This document shows, piece by piece, positions 17,606 to 26,057 of a DNA stretch of 64,000 nt (position 1 is its first letter; every line of letters begins with the position of its first letter). The DNA is from Phycisphaerae bacterium (GTDB taxonomy: Bacteria; Planctomycetota; Phycisphaerae; UBA1845; PWPN01), in assembly GCA_018003015.1 (NCBI GenBank), contig JAGNEZ010000002.1:1-64000 (forward strand). Reading direction: 5' to 3'. The notes under the pieces are model-generated. The model did not search any database. It saw only the letters and a list, made by a program, of their open reading frames with translations, and was not told where the DNA came from. A program made the translations under genes and the position numbers.

Positions 17606-18357
17606 CGAACATGCATCCCCTGGGGGCCGATCAGCAGGCGGAGTGGCTTCAGGAAGCGGCCGGTGATCGGGTTTCGCTCACCATCAACTACCACGGTGTT
17701 GGAGCCTGGGCCACGCTGAAGTCCCGTCTGTTGCGCGCCGATCGATCCGGCGATCTGTTGGTGATCCTCTATCCGTACGTTGCCGACGGCGCTCAGCCTG
17801 AGATCGTCGTCGGGGAGAGCCTGGGCGTCGCATTCCGCCGTGGACACGAGAAGTGTGTCTTCGAAAGCCAGGTGATCGGTCGCACGAACTATCCCATGGG
17901 TGGGGGGATCGAGGCACCGGTCCTGGAGATCGCCTGGCCGGACAGCGTTCACGAATTGCAGCGGCGCCTCTTTTCGCGGACCCGGGTTCCGCCCCGGGTC
18001 GTTATTCCTGTCGATGTGGCTCGCTGCCAGCCGGCCGCCGACAAGCTTGGGCAGTCCGCCCGCGGCGTGCTGCTGGATCTCTCGGCCGGGGGCATCAGTG
18101 TCGCCTTGCCGGAAGCCAAGGGGCCTCGCTGGAGGGCCGGTGACATCCTGACCTGCAGCTTCGCTCTGGAGTCCGGCCGCTCGGTGCAGAAAGTGACCGG
18201 GACATTGCGGCACTGTGACAAGACTCCCGACGGCCGGCGGCGCCTTGGCCTTCAGTTCGTGGGCCTGGAGACATCGGCCAGCGGCCGGCGGACCATCGAA
18301 TCCATCGCCCGGGTTGCCAGCCGGTTCCGCCGCCTGGAAATCCCCGAGTGCCGCTGA
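17602..18357 (+). CDS. PilZ-domain protein, YcgR-like, second of a pair
   Basis: A 251-residue protein with a YcgR-N-like first half (SLTINYHGVGAWATLKSRLL) and a C-terminal PilZ domain. The c-di-GMP signature is RRLFSR at 121-126 followed by DLSAGG at 159-164. The PilZ domain ends with RRRLGLQFVGL, matching the usual 'xxxlGvqFvdl' strand. The ATG is inside the stop region of the previous gene (ATGA overlap) and four bases after AGGAGG. Two tandem PilZ proteins that differ in their first halves could act as heterodimer partners or sense different outputs. Confidence 0.87.
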   Translation: MTNMHPLGADQQAEWLQEAAGDRVSLTINYHGVGAWATLKSRLLRADRSGDLLVILYPYVADGAQPEIVVGESLGVAFRRGHEKCVFESQVIGRTNYPMGGGIEAPVLEIAWPDSVHELQRRLFSRTRVPPRVVIPVDVARCQPAADKLGQSARGVLLDLSAGGISVALPEAKGPRWRAGDILTCSFALESGRSVQKVTGTLRHCDKTPDGRRRLGLQFVGLETSASGRRTIESIARVASRFRRLEIPECR

Positions 18358-18534
18358 GGGGTGCCTGCCTCATTGCCATCCGGGGGGATCGGCTTCGGGT
18401 TGAATCCGCTTCTCTCATGCCTGTAGACTGTCTCCGGTGTTGTTCGCGCCCGCGGGCCGAACGGCGCCATCCCTCGCCAGGCGGAAGCGTCTGCCGCCCA
18501 GGTTGAAGGACCTGCCTGACACGGGAGTGGTGGA

Positions 18535-19500
18535 ATGCGCATCCGTGGAGCCCGGGTCGTTGCGGCGATCGTGGTTGGACTGGTCCCTTCGCCGTGTTTT
18601 GCATGGGCTGGGGACGGGCACCGGATCATCGCCGAGATTGCCGCTCGCCAGTTGGATCCCAGAACCGAGCAGGAGATTCGGGCCTTGCTCGGCGACAAGT
18701 CGATCGTAGAGGTGGCCAACTGGGCCGATGAAATCAAGAGTGACCGCAGCTACGATTGGGCCAAGCCGTTGCACTACGTGAACGTGCCGGCGGGGGCCAC
18801 CTCGTTCAAGATGGATCGCGACTGCGCGAAGAGCGGGTGCGTCGTCTCCGCCATTCTCGACTATCAGACTGTGCTTCTCGACGAGAAGGCCACAACCGCC
18901 CAGCGGGCTGAAGCGCTGAAGTTCCTGATCCACTTCGTCGGCGACATCCATCAGCCTCTGCATGTGGGGCGGGCCGTGGACCGGGGAGGAAACGACATCA
19001 AGGTCGAGTTCTTCTTCGATCGGACGAATCTGCATGTGGTCTGGGACGAGCTGCTGATTCGCCGTGTGAGGAAACCCTGGTTTCAGTACGCCGAGGAGCT
19101 TCGTACGAGGATTACGCCCGAGAGGCTCGCCCATTGGCAACGGAGCAGGGATGTCTGCGCGTGGGCGACGGAATCCGCCAAGCTGGCCGCGGACTTCGCC
19201 TACCAGGTCCCCAGGGATGGCCAGATCGCCGAGGCGTATTTCGACCGGACCATCCCCGTCGTGGAGGATCGTCTGTTGGCGGCCGGGGTACGATTGGCGG
19301 TGTTGCTGAACGGAATCTGCGGGGATCGAAAAGCGACCGCGACGGCACCGGCTTCCGGGCCGGCTCCGAACGTTCCGGAGGGGAGCAGACCCGCGATCGC
19401 CGGGCGTTTGCCGCGGGGGGTGGCAGCAGTCCGAGGACAGAAGAACACCGGGGCAGGCGGTCGCCCGCTCGCCCCGGCGCGGTTTCGGTTCTCACCGTGA
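18535..19500 (+). CDS. S1/P1-type zinc nuclease
   Basis: A 321-residue secreted nuclease of the S1/P1 family, which degrades single-stranded nucleic acid through a trinuclear zinc site. The signal peptide ends at CFA, leaving Trp24 as the mature N-terminal residue, as required because its amino group binds zinc. The other ligands are visible: His29 (WAGDGH), Asp in NWADEIKSD, His in HYVNVP, HFVGDIHQPLH and LHVVWDE. The C-terminal 60 residues are an Ala/Pro/Arg-rich tail that is not part of the fold. GGAG sits about eight bases ahead of the ATG. Probable role: nucleic-acid scavenging for phosphate or nucleosides outside the cytoplasm. Confidence 0.93.
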   Translation: MRIRGARVVAAIVVGLVPSPCFAWAGDGHRIIAEIAARQLDPRTEQEIRALLGDKSIVEVANWADEIKSDRSYDWAKPLHYVNVPAGATSFKMDRDCAKSGCVVSAILDYQTVLLDEKATTAQRAEALKFLIHFVGDIHQPLHVGRAVDRGGNDIKVEFFFDRTNLHVVWDELLIRRVRKPWFQYAEELRTRITPERLAHWQRSRDVCAWATESAKLAADFAYQVPRDGQIAEAYFDRTIPVVEDRLLAAGVRLAVLLNGICGDRKATATAPASGPAPNVPEGSRPAIAGRLPRGVAAVRGQKNTGAGGRPLAPARFRFSP

Positions 19501-19518
19501 TTCCATCTGCTCCGGTCG

Positions 19519-21783
19519 TTACTTCGATTCCTCTCTCTGCTCCTTTTCCTTCACCGGGGCCCCCTCGTTTTCTTCGCCGGCTTTCAGCGGCCGGCCGAGG
19601 CGCTCCGCCGTGTTCTTCAGGGCTTCCTCGAAGGCGGTCATGCTCATCCGTTCTGCGTGGCCGTCCAGGAAGAGTACGCCGATGCGTTCCTTGCCGCCGC
19701 TCGGTGGTCGCTCGTAGGCCAGAATGTCGCCCGGATTGCTCTTATCGGTATGGCCGGCGACGTAGATGTAGGAACACTTGCGGCTCGGGTCTCGATCGAG
19801 AGGTGAAATGAGTATCTCGGGCTTGATCGTGCCGGCCTTGAGCAGAGTGTTGAGATCGGGAGGGAAGTTGCCGTGGTGCTCGCTTGCATACATGTGCAGG
19901 CCGATACCGATACTCTTCAAATTGGTGAGGGAGACCATCTCCCTCGCGGTCTCCCGGGCCCGAGCCAAGGACGGGAGCAGGATCGAGACCGCCAGCGGGA
20001 TCGCCATGCCACCTTCACCCATCGAAGGGATCTCGACGGGCAGCGGGCCGTGCCCGACCATCATCCAACCGTCGGGTACCGCCACGAGACACCCAACGTC
20101 CCCGAACAGGTGCTTGCTGATACAGGTCAGCGAGGGCAGCACGCTCGCGTCGAGCTCGAGTCCCTCCCCCTGGCCGATGGACAGCAGCAGTTGGGAGACG
20201 GGCAGGCCGATGGCATAGAGTTGACGTACCCCTTCGGCCGTATCGCTGTAGACGACTGAGCTTGCCCCCTTGGGCAGCAGCTGGTAGCCCCGCTGGAAGT
20301 CGGCATTGTCCAGCAGCGACGGCCCCTGGTTCATCATGTGGTCGAGGGCCGTACGAACCATCTGCGGGTACAGAGCCATGACCCACCGATTCTTGTAGAT
20401 CGTCCAGGCCGGGGCGATCGGCATGGGGACGCCCGGGCAGTTCACGAAGGTGATCGTCTGGTCGCGGTAGGTCTCATGTTGGACAGTGACCTGGTCCTCG
20501 GCGTCGGCGGCTTCCGCGATCGCCTTGACGATGGCCTGCAAACCTTGATCGAGTTTATTGTCCGCCTTGACCTCGGCGATGACGGTCAGCCCGGTGAACC
20601 AGAAGCCCCCGGCGCTGGGCGAGTTGTACCAGACCCACGTATCCCCGAACCCGGCTAACAGGTCCTCGTCTACCTTCATCCCGAGCCGTTTCTCGACCTC
20701 GGCGATTCCCTGTGAGACGGGATCTGCCACCTCCGGGCCGAGAATCTTCGTCAGATTCAGCCCCCACCGGTATAGCTCAGCCACGTCCCCGTTGTCGACC
20801 GATGCGCTGGTGGCGTCCTTGGGAACGAGGGCTAGATCCGCGTCGGTCAGCGGCTCGCCGCACAGCCCGTTGCCTTCGCTGCGGCCCATGCCGGGGACGC
20901 GGGCGAAGAAGGTCGTTCTGAACCCACCCGCTTGCGGGGTCTGGACCAGAGTGAGCGACTCCAGCTTACCGAGGCCGGTCTCGTCCAGAACCTTGCGCAG
21001 TCCGCCAGGCACACCCAGGATCGGCACATCGCCGGCCGCGAACATGGCCTGAAACGCCTCGAGCGTTCTCACCGTCTCGGCCAAGTCGAGATACAGCAGG
21101 GGGGGGGCACCCGAGCCGCCGGTGGCCTTCATGGCGGCCGTGAAGTGCGGCGAGCCGGTCAGTCGCTTGACCCCGTCACTGCCAATGAGCAGGTCCGTCG
21201 TCTTGGTGCCCAAGGAGACGATGAAGTCATCACCGACCACACCCCAGCGAATCGGCATCAGTGGGCCGAGGATGGCCAGTTCCTTCATCTTCAGCTTCGA
21301 GTCTGCCGGCAGCGTGGTGGCGGCGTCGAGCGGCAACTCCGCCCGCCGGGCCAGCTTCTCAACCTGGTCCTGCAGCTTGGGTGCGTCCTTCCCCGCACGC
21401 ACCACGAGGGCCGCATCGACCATCGTGCCGCCGCCGCCCACACTCCCCAGACCGACCGCGAAGGGATACTTGCCCAAACTCCGCGCCAGATCACAAGCTA
21501 CGCCCGCGAGCTCCTCCTCCGCCTGGCTGGCCGCCTGTTTCTTGATCAGAGCGACCAGTGCCGGCATGAGCTTCTCGCGGAGTGGGGCCATCTGAGGCTC
21601 GGCCATGATTCTGCCCAGGGCGGTATCCTCGCAGCTCTGGGACAACTGGTCGAGGCCCGGCCAGTTCAGGTACAAGATCGTTCCTTCCGGGAACAGGTCC
21701 GACATCTCGCCTGCCGAAACGGCTGGACAAGCCACCCCCAGCCAAAGCACCCCGATCCAACTCCATCGCGCGACCCGACTCAT
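19519..21783 (-). CDS. large secreted protein with pseudopilin-like C-terminal segment
   Basis: A 754-residue protein beginning with a signal peptide (VARWSWIGVLWLGVACPAVSAG). AAGGAG upstream of the ATG at 21783 fixes the start. The first 550 residues resemble large DUF3352-type periplasmic proteins, with repeated FAVGLG, LYLDLAETV and TWVWYNSP elements. Near residue 600, PLAVSILLPSLARARETARE is followed by SLTNLKSIGIGLHMYASEH, the exact pattern of planctomycete/verrucomicrobial type II pseudopilin-like (DUF1559-type) proteins, and VLFLDGHAERMSM matches their 'fxDGHv' end. Normally that pattern sits at the N-terminus behind a prepilin signal; here it is internal. The tail is Glu/Lys-rich. The function is unknown. 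Confidence 0.75.
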   Translation of the reverse strand: MSRVARWSWIGVLWLGVACPAVSAGEMSDLFPEGTILYLNWPGLDQLSQSCEDTALGRIMAEPQMAPLREKLMPALVALIKKQAASQAEEELAGVACDLARSLGKYPFAVGLGSVGGGGTMVDAALVVRAGKDAPKLQDQVEKLARRAELPLDAATTLPADSKLKMKELAILGPLMPIRWGVVGDDFIVSLGTKTTDLLIGSDGVKRLTGSPHFTAAMKATGGSGAPPLLYLDLAETVRTLEAFQAMFAAGDVPILGVPGGLRKVLDETGLGKLESLTLVQTPQAGGFRTTFFARVPGMGRSEGNGLCGEPLTDADLALVPKDATSASVDNGDVAELYRWGLNLTKILGPEVADPVSQGIAEVEKRLGMKVDEDLLAGFGDTWVWYNSPSAGGFWFTGLTVIAEVKADNKLDQGLQAIVKAIAEAADAEDQVTVQHETYRDQTITFVNCPGVPMPIAPAWTIYKNRWVMALYPQMVRTALDHMMNQGPSLLDNADFQRGYQLLPKGASSVVYSDTAEGVRQLYAIGLPVSQLLLSIGQGEGLELDASVLPSLTCISKHLFGDVGCLVAVPDGWMMVGHGPLPVEIPSMGEGGMAIPLAVSILLPSLARARETAREMVSLTNLKSIGIGLHMYASEHHGNFPPDLNTLLKAGTIKPEILISPLDRDPSRKCSYIYVAGHTDKSNPGDILAYERPPSGGKERIGVLFLDGHAERMSMTAFEEALKNTAERLGRPLKAGEENEGAPVKEKEQREESK

Positions 21784-21878
21784 CCTTCGCTCCTTTGTGT
21801 TGAAGTTGTCAGCTGTCAGTGAATACGTGTCATCGGCGCTATACGCGCACCCGGCCTTCAGGGTCTCATGATCATCCC

Positions 21879-21900
21879 TGGTCCCGGGGGTCCAGGACCA
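21879..21900. repeat. inverted repeat between two minus-strand genes
   Basis: TGGTCC (21879-21884) and GGACCA (21895-21900) flank a ten-base GC-rich loop. It lies between the stop of the rhomboid gene and the start of the next gene on the same strand. There is no T-run, so it is not a standard intrinsic terminator, but it may form a hairpin in the transcript. Confidence 0.35.
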
Positions 21901-22010
21901 TGCTATATTGACGTGTCGAGACCGCCCCATGACAGAATTCCGGGAATCCGTCGCGGGTGTCACATCGCTTCGCCGACCGCTGGCCGGCTGGCGGCCATGT
22001 GGCCCGAGCC

Positions 22011-23237
22011 TCACGCAGTTCCCAGCCCCGGCTTGCCCAGGGACGTCAGGGCGACATTGAGCCAGTACCGGCACTTCTCATCGTGCTTGGCGTCCGGGAG
22101 CCTGCCGAGCACCTTGGCGAGGTGACCCTCGGCGATCTCGTACTGGTGCAAATCGCGGACGTAGATGATCCCCAGGAGCAACCGCACCTGGTCTGCCTCC
22201 TGGGCGGTGGGGTATTGGTTGAGGAACTTCTCGTAGGTGGCGGCTGCCTGGGGCAGTCGGCCGCTGAAACAGAGTTGGTTGCCGATGTCGAGCTGCTGCT
22301 GGCGGGGCAGGACCTGCCGGGGGTCGATCTCCATCAGCTTCTCGTACAAGCTGGCCGCGGCATCCCGTTCGTTGCGATCCAGGGCGTCGGTGATCTCGGA
22401 TCGAAGCGTGACGATCGGGTCCGAGACGATCACGGGTTCCCCGTGGGGCCCGGCCACCGCGTCGACGGAGACGGGGCGTGCGACCCGCCCGTACTGGGCC
22501 CGAGCCTGGGCGTTGGGGTCGCCCATGGCCGTCGCCATGGCCTGCCGCTGCAGCCACCGGCGCCACAGGGCAACGACGTCGAACTGGTCGCGTGGCATGG
22601 CGTGCAGCCAGAGCATGAACACCAGGGCAAGGAAGCCGAAGAAGTAGCCCGCGAGATGGGCACCAAACGCAACATTGGAGCCGCCGACCATCTTCGGAGC
22701 CATGATGTTGTCCCACAGGATCAGCTTGAAGACGATCATGAGCATGCTCGGCAGCTCGAACGTGCCGATCACGATGAACCAGTAGAGGACAGTGATGTGG
22801 CTGCGCGGGAAGAGGGCCAGGTAGGCGCCGGTGACGGCCGCGATCGACCCCGAAGCACCGATCAAGGCCTGGTCGTTGCCGAAGCCGTACGCTGTGGCGG
22901 CAAACACGCCGCCGGCCAGGTAGAACAGGAGGTACGGTGCGTGACCCATCTTCGCGTTGACCGCGTTGCCAAACACCCACAGGAACAGCATGTTGCCCGC
23001 GATATGGGCGAAGTTGGCATGCAGGAACTGGTAGGTGAAAAACTGGTAGAGCTCCGGCGACTGGCCGTCGAGGACGCCGCCGCCCAGCCACACCGCAAGC
23101 GTGGATGGCTCAGTGTGCCGACCGCCCGTGTGGCTTGCCTGGGTGAGCAGGAACGCAATCAGGTTCGCGGTCACCAAGCCGTAGTTGACCCACGGCGTGC
23201 GGCGGATGGAAGTATCCGTTGAGATGGGAATGAACAT
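22011..23237 (-). CDS. rhomboid intramembrane serine protease with TPR tail
   Basis: A 408-residue protein with six or so membrane helices followed by a soluble domain. The rhomboid core is intact: HANFAHIAGNMLFLWVFGN (from residue 73), catalytic Ser129 in IGASGSIAAVTG and catalytic His194 in FGAHLAGYFFGF. After residue about 255 the chain becomes soluble and ends with TPR-like helices (AASLYEKLMEIDP, QAAATYEKFLNQYP). The start at 23237 opens directly into FIPISTDTSIRRTPWVNYGL; a longer frame upstream is Arg-rich and unlike the family. It follows the DUF1844 gene by 115 bases on the same strand. The TPR tail may recruit substrates or partners. Confidence 0.93.
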   Translation of the reverse strand: MFIPISTDTSIRRTPWVNYGLVTANLIAFLLTQASHTGGRHTEPSTLAVWLGGGVLDGQSPELYQFFTYQFLHANFAHIAGNMLFLWVFGNAVNAKMGHAPYLLFYLAGGVFAATAYGFGNDQALIGASGSIAAVTGAYLALFPRSHITVLYWFIVIGTFELPSMLMIVFKLILWDNIMAPKMVGGSNVAFGAHLAGYFFGFLALVFMLWLHAMPRDQFDVVALWRRWLQRQAMATAMGDPNAQARAQYGRVARPVSVDAVAGPHGEPVIVSDPIVTLRSEITDALDRNERDAAASLYEKLMEIDPRQVLPRQQQLDIGNQLCFSGRLPQAAATYEKFLNQYPTAQEADQVRLLLGIIYVRDLHQYEIAEGHLAKVLGRLPDAKHDEKCRYWLNVALTSLGKPGLGTA

Positions 23238-23352
23238 CTTCTGCTCTCGGCCCCTTTGGGAGCGGGACCCGCTCCGCGTGGTCTGCTCCCCGGCCCTGCC
23301 TTGGGGCGCCCGTCGGGCGGCATGCCTCTGCCAGATCTTGTAGCTCGCCGGC

Positions 23353-23760
23353 CTACTTCGGTGAGGTTTCCTGGTTGCCGCCCGCCGGTCCGCCGCTGGC
23401 AACATGCACAAACGCCATCTGCAGTTCGTACAGCGTACCCTCGACGATCTTCTTCTCGACGTCGTCCAGGTTGTCGCCCGTCTTCTGCCGCAAGAGAGTC
23501 AGCAGGTCGATGAAGTGCTTGGCGACTGCCAGGTCGGGCGGAATCGGCTGGCCGCTGCGGGGGTCGGTCACCAGGCCCAGTCCGACGCTGGCCTGCAAGG
23601 CGATCATCTGCACGATCTCGGCCAGATGCGCCGCGGGCAGGCTTCCGCTCTCCTCGTGCTCCCGGGTCTGTCGGTCTGCTTCTTCTTTCTCGCGCTGGGC
23701 TTGGGCTTTCCAGTCGTCATCGACGATGATCTTCGGCTGCTCGTTGTTGGGGTCCGGCAT
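23353..23760 (-). CDS. DUF1844 domain protein
   Basis: A 135-residue soluble protein of the DUF1844 family: LPAAHLAEIVQMIALQASVGLG, then DLAVAKHFIDLLTLLRQKTGDNLDDVEKKIVEGTLYELQMAFV broken over the usual helices. The N-terminal 40 residues are charged (ADRQTREHEESG). Function in the family is unknown. It is well conserved in planctomycetes and myxobacteria. Here it is directly upstream of the rhomboid gene. Confidence 0.88.
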   Translation of the reverse strand: MPDPNNEQPKIIVDDDWKAQAQREKEEADRQTREHEESGSLPAAHLAEIVQMIALQASVGLGLVTDPRSGQPIPPDLAVAKHFIDLLTLLRQKTGDNLDDVEKKIVEGTLYELQMAFVHVASGGPAGGNQETSPK

Positions 23761-24341
23761 TACTCACTCCCGTCACTGTCGCATCAGAGGACGTCCTGGA
23801 ACCCGTGCGGCCCCGGCGTCATGCCGGCGAGTGTTCAGGGTTGGAGGACGTACTCCCGGTGCAGCTATTGTAGCCATGCCGTCCTGGCAAGCCCGTACCC
23901 GCCACGCGGCACCGCTATCATAGCAGCTCGGGACGCTGGGCGATAGGGTTCACAACCGAGCTGCCGTACGCCAACCGTGAGGACGTCGAGAACGGGATGA
24001 GCCGGCCGCTGATCGCCGCGTGCCGGGCACACGGGGAGCGGCAGGGCCAATGCTGCCTGGGCCGGTCACTCGACGTACGGGATCAGCTTGTGTGTGGGCG
24101 AAAGCAGCTGCTGTCAACGGATGAGGAAGGCTCGCGAAGGCGGGATGGCCTCGACCCATCAACTGGCCACCGGAAATCTCGACCATGCCCAGCGAGCAGG
24201 GCCCGAGCGATACCACGCCATTCTTGAAGGCCAATCAGGTGTTCTCGGGTGCGACCCGAGCCGGGTGCGGGATGGCGTCGCAGTACTAGTCAACCGGTGT
24301 TCGCTGTCTGTCGCTCCCCGCTCGGCACCCAGGGCAACGCC
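23761..24341. other. orphan intergenic region with a strong short hairpin
   Basis: About 580 bases without a credible gene. Short frames on both strands lack ribosome-binding sites and family-like sequence. A perfect hairpin is at 24244-24260. A short palindrome, GCTAT-C-ATAGC, lies at about 23914-23924. I checked by eye for tmRNA, RNase P and SRP RNA landmarks and did not see them, but a structured RNA cannot be excluded without covariance models. Confidence 0.4.
24244..24260. repeat. perfect 7-bp hairpin
   Basis: CTCGGGT (24244-24250) and ACCCGAG (24254-24260) pair perfectly around a GCG loop. On the minus strand it is about 80 bases past the stop of the 516-residue gene and could stall polymerase or stabilise the 3' end; no T-run follows. 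Confidence 0.4.
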
Positions 24342-25892
24342 TTACTCGGCTTGTTCCCATACCCGCTCCGCCAGCCAGGTTAACCGCGCGGGCGGTTGGA
24401 GAGCATAGAAAAACTCCCGGTTGTCCGCCACCTTGTTGCTCGCCAGGTCCAGTTGCAGTTGTTCCACTCGCGTCTGGCAATTCCGTTCGAGACCGGGTTG
24501 AGATGCGATCAGTCGTTCGTTGAGCGTGCGGATGTCGCTGAACACCTGCCGTCGAGTCAATCGATTGCCGCGAGCGAGTCGCACTTGCGTTGATTGCCCG
24601 ATGAGACTCTCACGCTGCCTGAGCAGGTCGGCCGGTGCATTCTCCAGGTATCGTTGCGGATTGAATCGCAGGTCGCGGATATGCAGCCGAGCGCGGGCCA
24701 GATCGCCGGCTGAGGCGGGCTGCCTCGGCAGGGGAGGGCGGAGTGTGGCCGTCACGCACGCGTAGGCGGGGGGCTCACATTGGCAGTAGGTTCGGATGAT
24801 GCCATCGGCGATGCGGTCGTACTTGGCTCCCCCGATGCCGTGTATGAACAGATCGCATGCCAGCAGCCGGATCCACAGGGTCAACGCCAGAGCTCGCGGG
24901 CGAATCAGCCACGGCCGCAACTCGGCTAACGCGGCGTCGGGATTCACCTGCAGGGCTCTCTCGGCGACAGTCCCAACGCACGTCTGACCGGCCATCAAGT
25001 GGATCGTGTCACCCCGTCGGATCACCCACAGCCGCCGACGTCGCTGGCGGAGCTGGTAGATCCACAACGCGGTCTCGATTTGGTCGCCGTCGCGAGCCAG
25101 GTCCGGCAGCGGGCGGTTGGGACTGCGGACGCCGTACCGGCCTCGGTACTCGGCCAAGGCTGCGTTATATGCGGCCGCAAACCGCTCGGCGTTCAGCAGC
25201 AGGTCGGCCACGAACGGGCCGCCAAACGTATGGCTCACCCGGTGTTCCGGCAGGTTGGCCCTGAAAGACGCGTCGATCTGGGCTCTGCCCGCCAGATGCC
25301 CGGTGACGAGGTCGTCGTCCGGCTCCCGGTTTGGATTCGTGGCGTGATTCGCCCAGCCCTCCAAATACTCGCCGAGCAGCGATTGACCGTACAGATGGCC
25401 CATGGCGCTTCGCAGCCGCTCGCCCGCGACGGTCAACTCGGCCGGACCGAGTCCCGGCCATCCCTCATAGGCTGCGCCAGCCATCGCCTCGCCCATGAAC
25501 GGGATGGCATGCGTCGTACACCGCCCATCGGTCCCGATACCCGGCACAACCACGTTCGGCGAGGGTGGAGCGTCGTTGTCTACCACGAAGTCGATTCCGG
25601 CCACCCCGCGGGATCGGGCGAAGTGGCTGACCGCCAAATGCTTGGCCCATACCCCGGGATGCACGAAAGCCGGCTGGTGGCCGCAAGCGATCGTCAGGCG
25701 GGTCGTGTCCAGCCCCAACTCGGCCCGCACCCTGGCTCGTGCCTCGCGGATCGGTATCCCGGCCAGCTGGAGCTCAAGTTGCGGCCCGGCCCGCGCGTTC
25801 TTCTCCATCAGCTGCAACCATGACTCACCCACCGGCTCGACGAGCACGTCGCCGTCCCCGGGCGGGGTCTGGATTCGATCGAAGTCAAGCAT
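24342..25892 (-). CDS. conserved-looking protein of unknown function, 516 aa
   Basis: I do not recognise this 516-residue cytoplasmic protein with confidence. It has no signal peptide or membrane helix. Notable motifs are IACGHQPAFVHPGVWAKHLA (about 70-90), DFVVDNDAPPSPNVVVP, HTFGGPFVADLL, LFIHGIGGAKYDRIADGIIR and EFFYALQPPARL. The combination of GHQPAFVHPGVWAKH with the later helical region recalls BshC, the cysteine-adding enzyme of bacillithiol synthesis, but the match is weak. The HGIGG...KYD motif suggests a catalytic or ligand loop. The ATG at 25892 lacks a clear Shine-Dalgarno sequence; upstream codons in the frame are Arg-rich and not protein-like. The next gene upstream is a GT2 on the same strand. 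Confidence 0.7.
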   Translation of the reverse strand: MLDFDRIQTPPGDGDVLVEPVGESWLQLMEKNARAGPQLELQLAGIPIREARARVRAELGLDTTRLTIACGHQPAFVHPGVWAKHLAVSHFARSRGVAGIDFVVDNDAPPSPNVVVPGIGTDGRCTTHAIPFMGEAMAGAAYEGWPGLGPAELTVAGERLRSAMGHLYGQSLLGEYLEGWANHATNPNREPDDDLVTGHLAGRAQIDASFRANLPEHRVSHTFGGPFVADLLLNAERFAAAYNAALAEYRGRYGVRSPNRPLPDLARDGDQIETALWIYQLRQRRRRLWVIRRGDTIHLMAGQTCVGTVAERALQVNPDAALAELRPWLIRPRALALTLWIRLLACDLFIHGIGGAKYDRIADGIIRTYCQCEPPAYACVTATLRPPLPRQPASAGDLARARLHIRDLRFNPQRYLENAPADLLRQRESLIGQSTQVRLARGNRLTRRQVFSDIRTLNERLIASQPGLERNCQTRVEQLQLDLASNKVADNREFFYALQPPARLTWLAERVWEQAE

Positions 25893-26057
25893 GGATGAGG
25901 TTCGTTCCCGCCTCTTCCGAACCAGCTGTAGGAGGCATTGTCCGCTCTTCAAGTGCGTGCCGCGCTTTCGCCCACGAACCTGAACCCTCGGGCTGCCCCG
26001 GAGGTCTCGAGGAGACACCGGCCAGACGCCGGTGCCACCCCACTCCGAAGGCAAACC

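Noticed and set aside
24342-25892. Firm assignment to BshC
   Set aside because: Only one segment is reminiscent; the rest does not line up well enough by eye.
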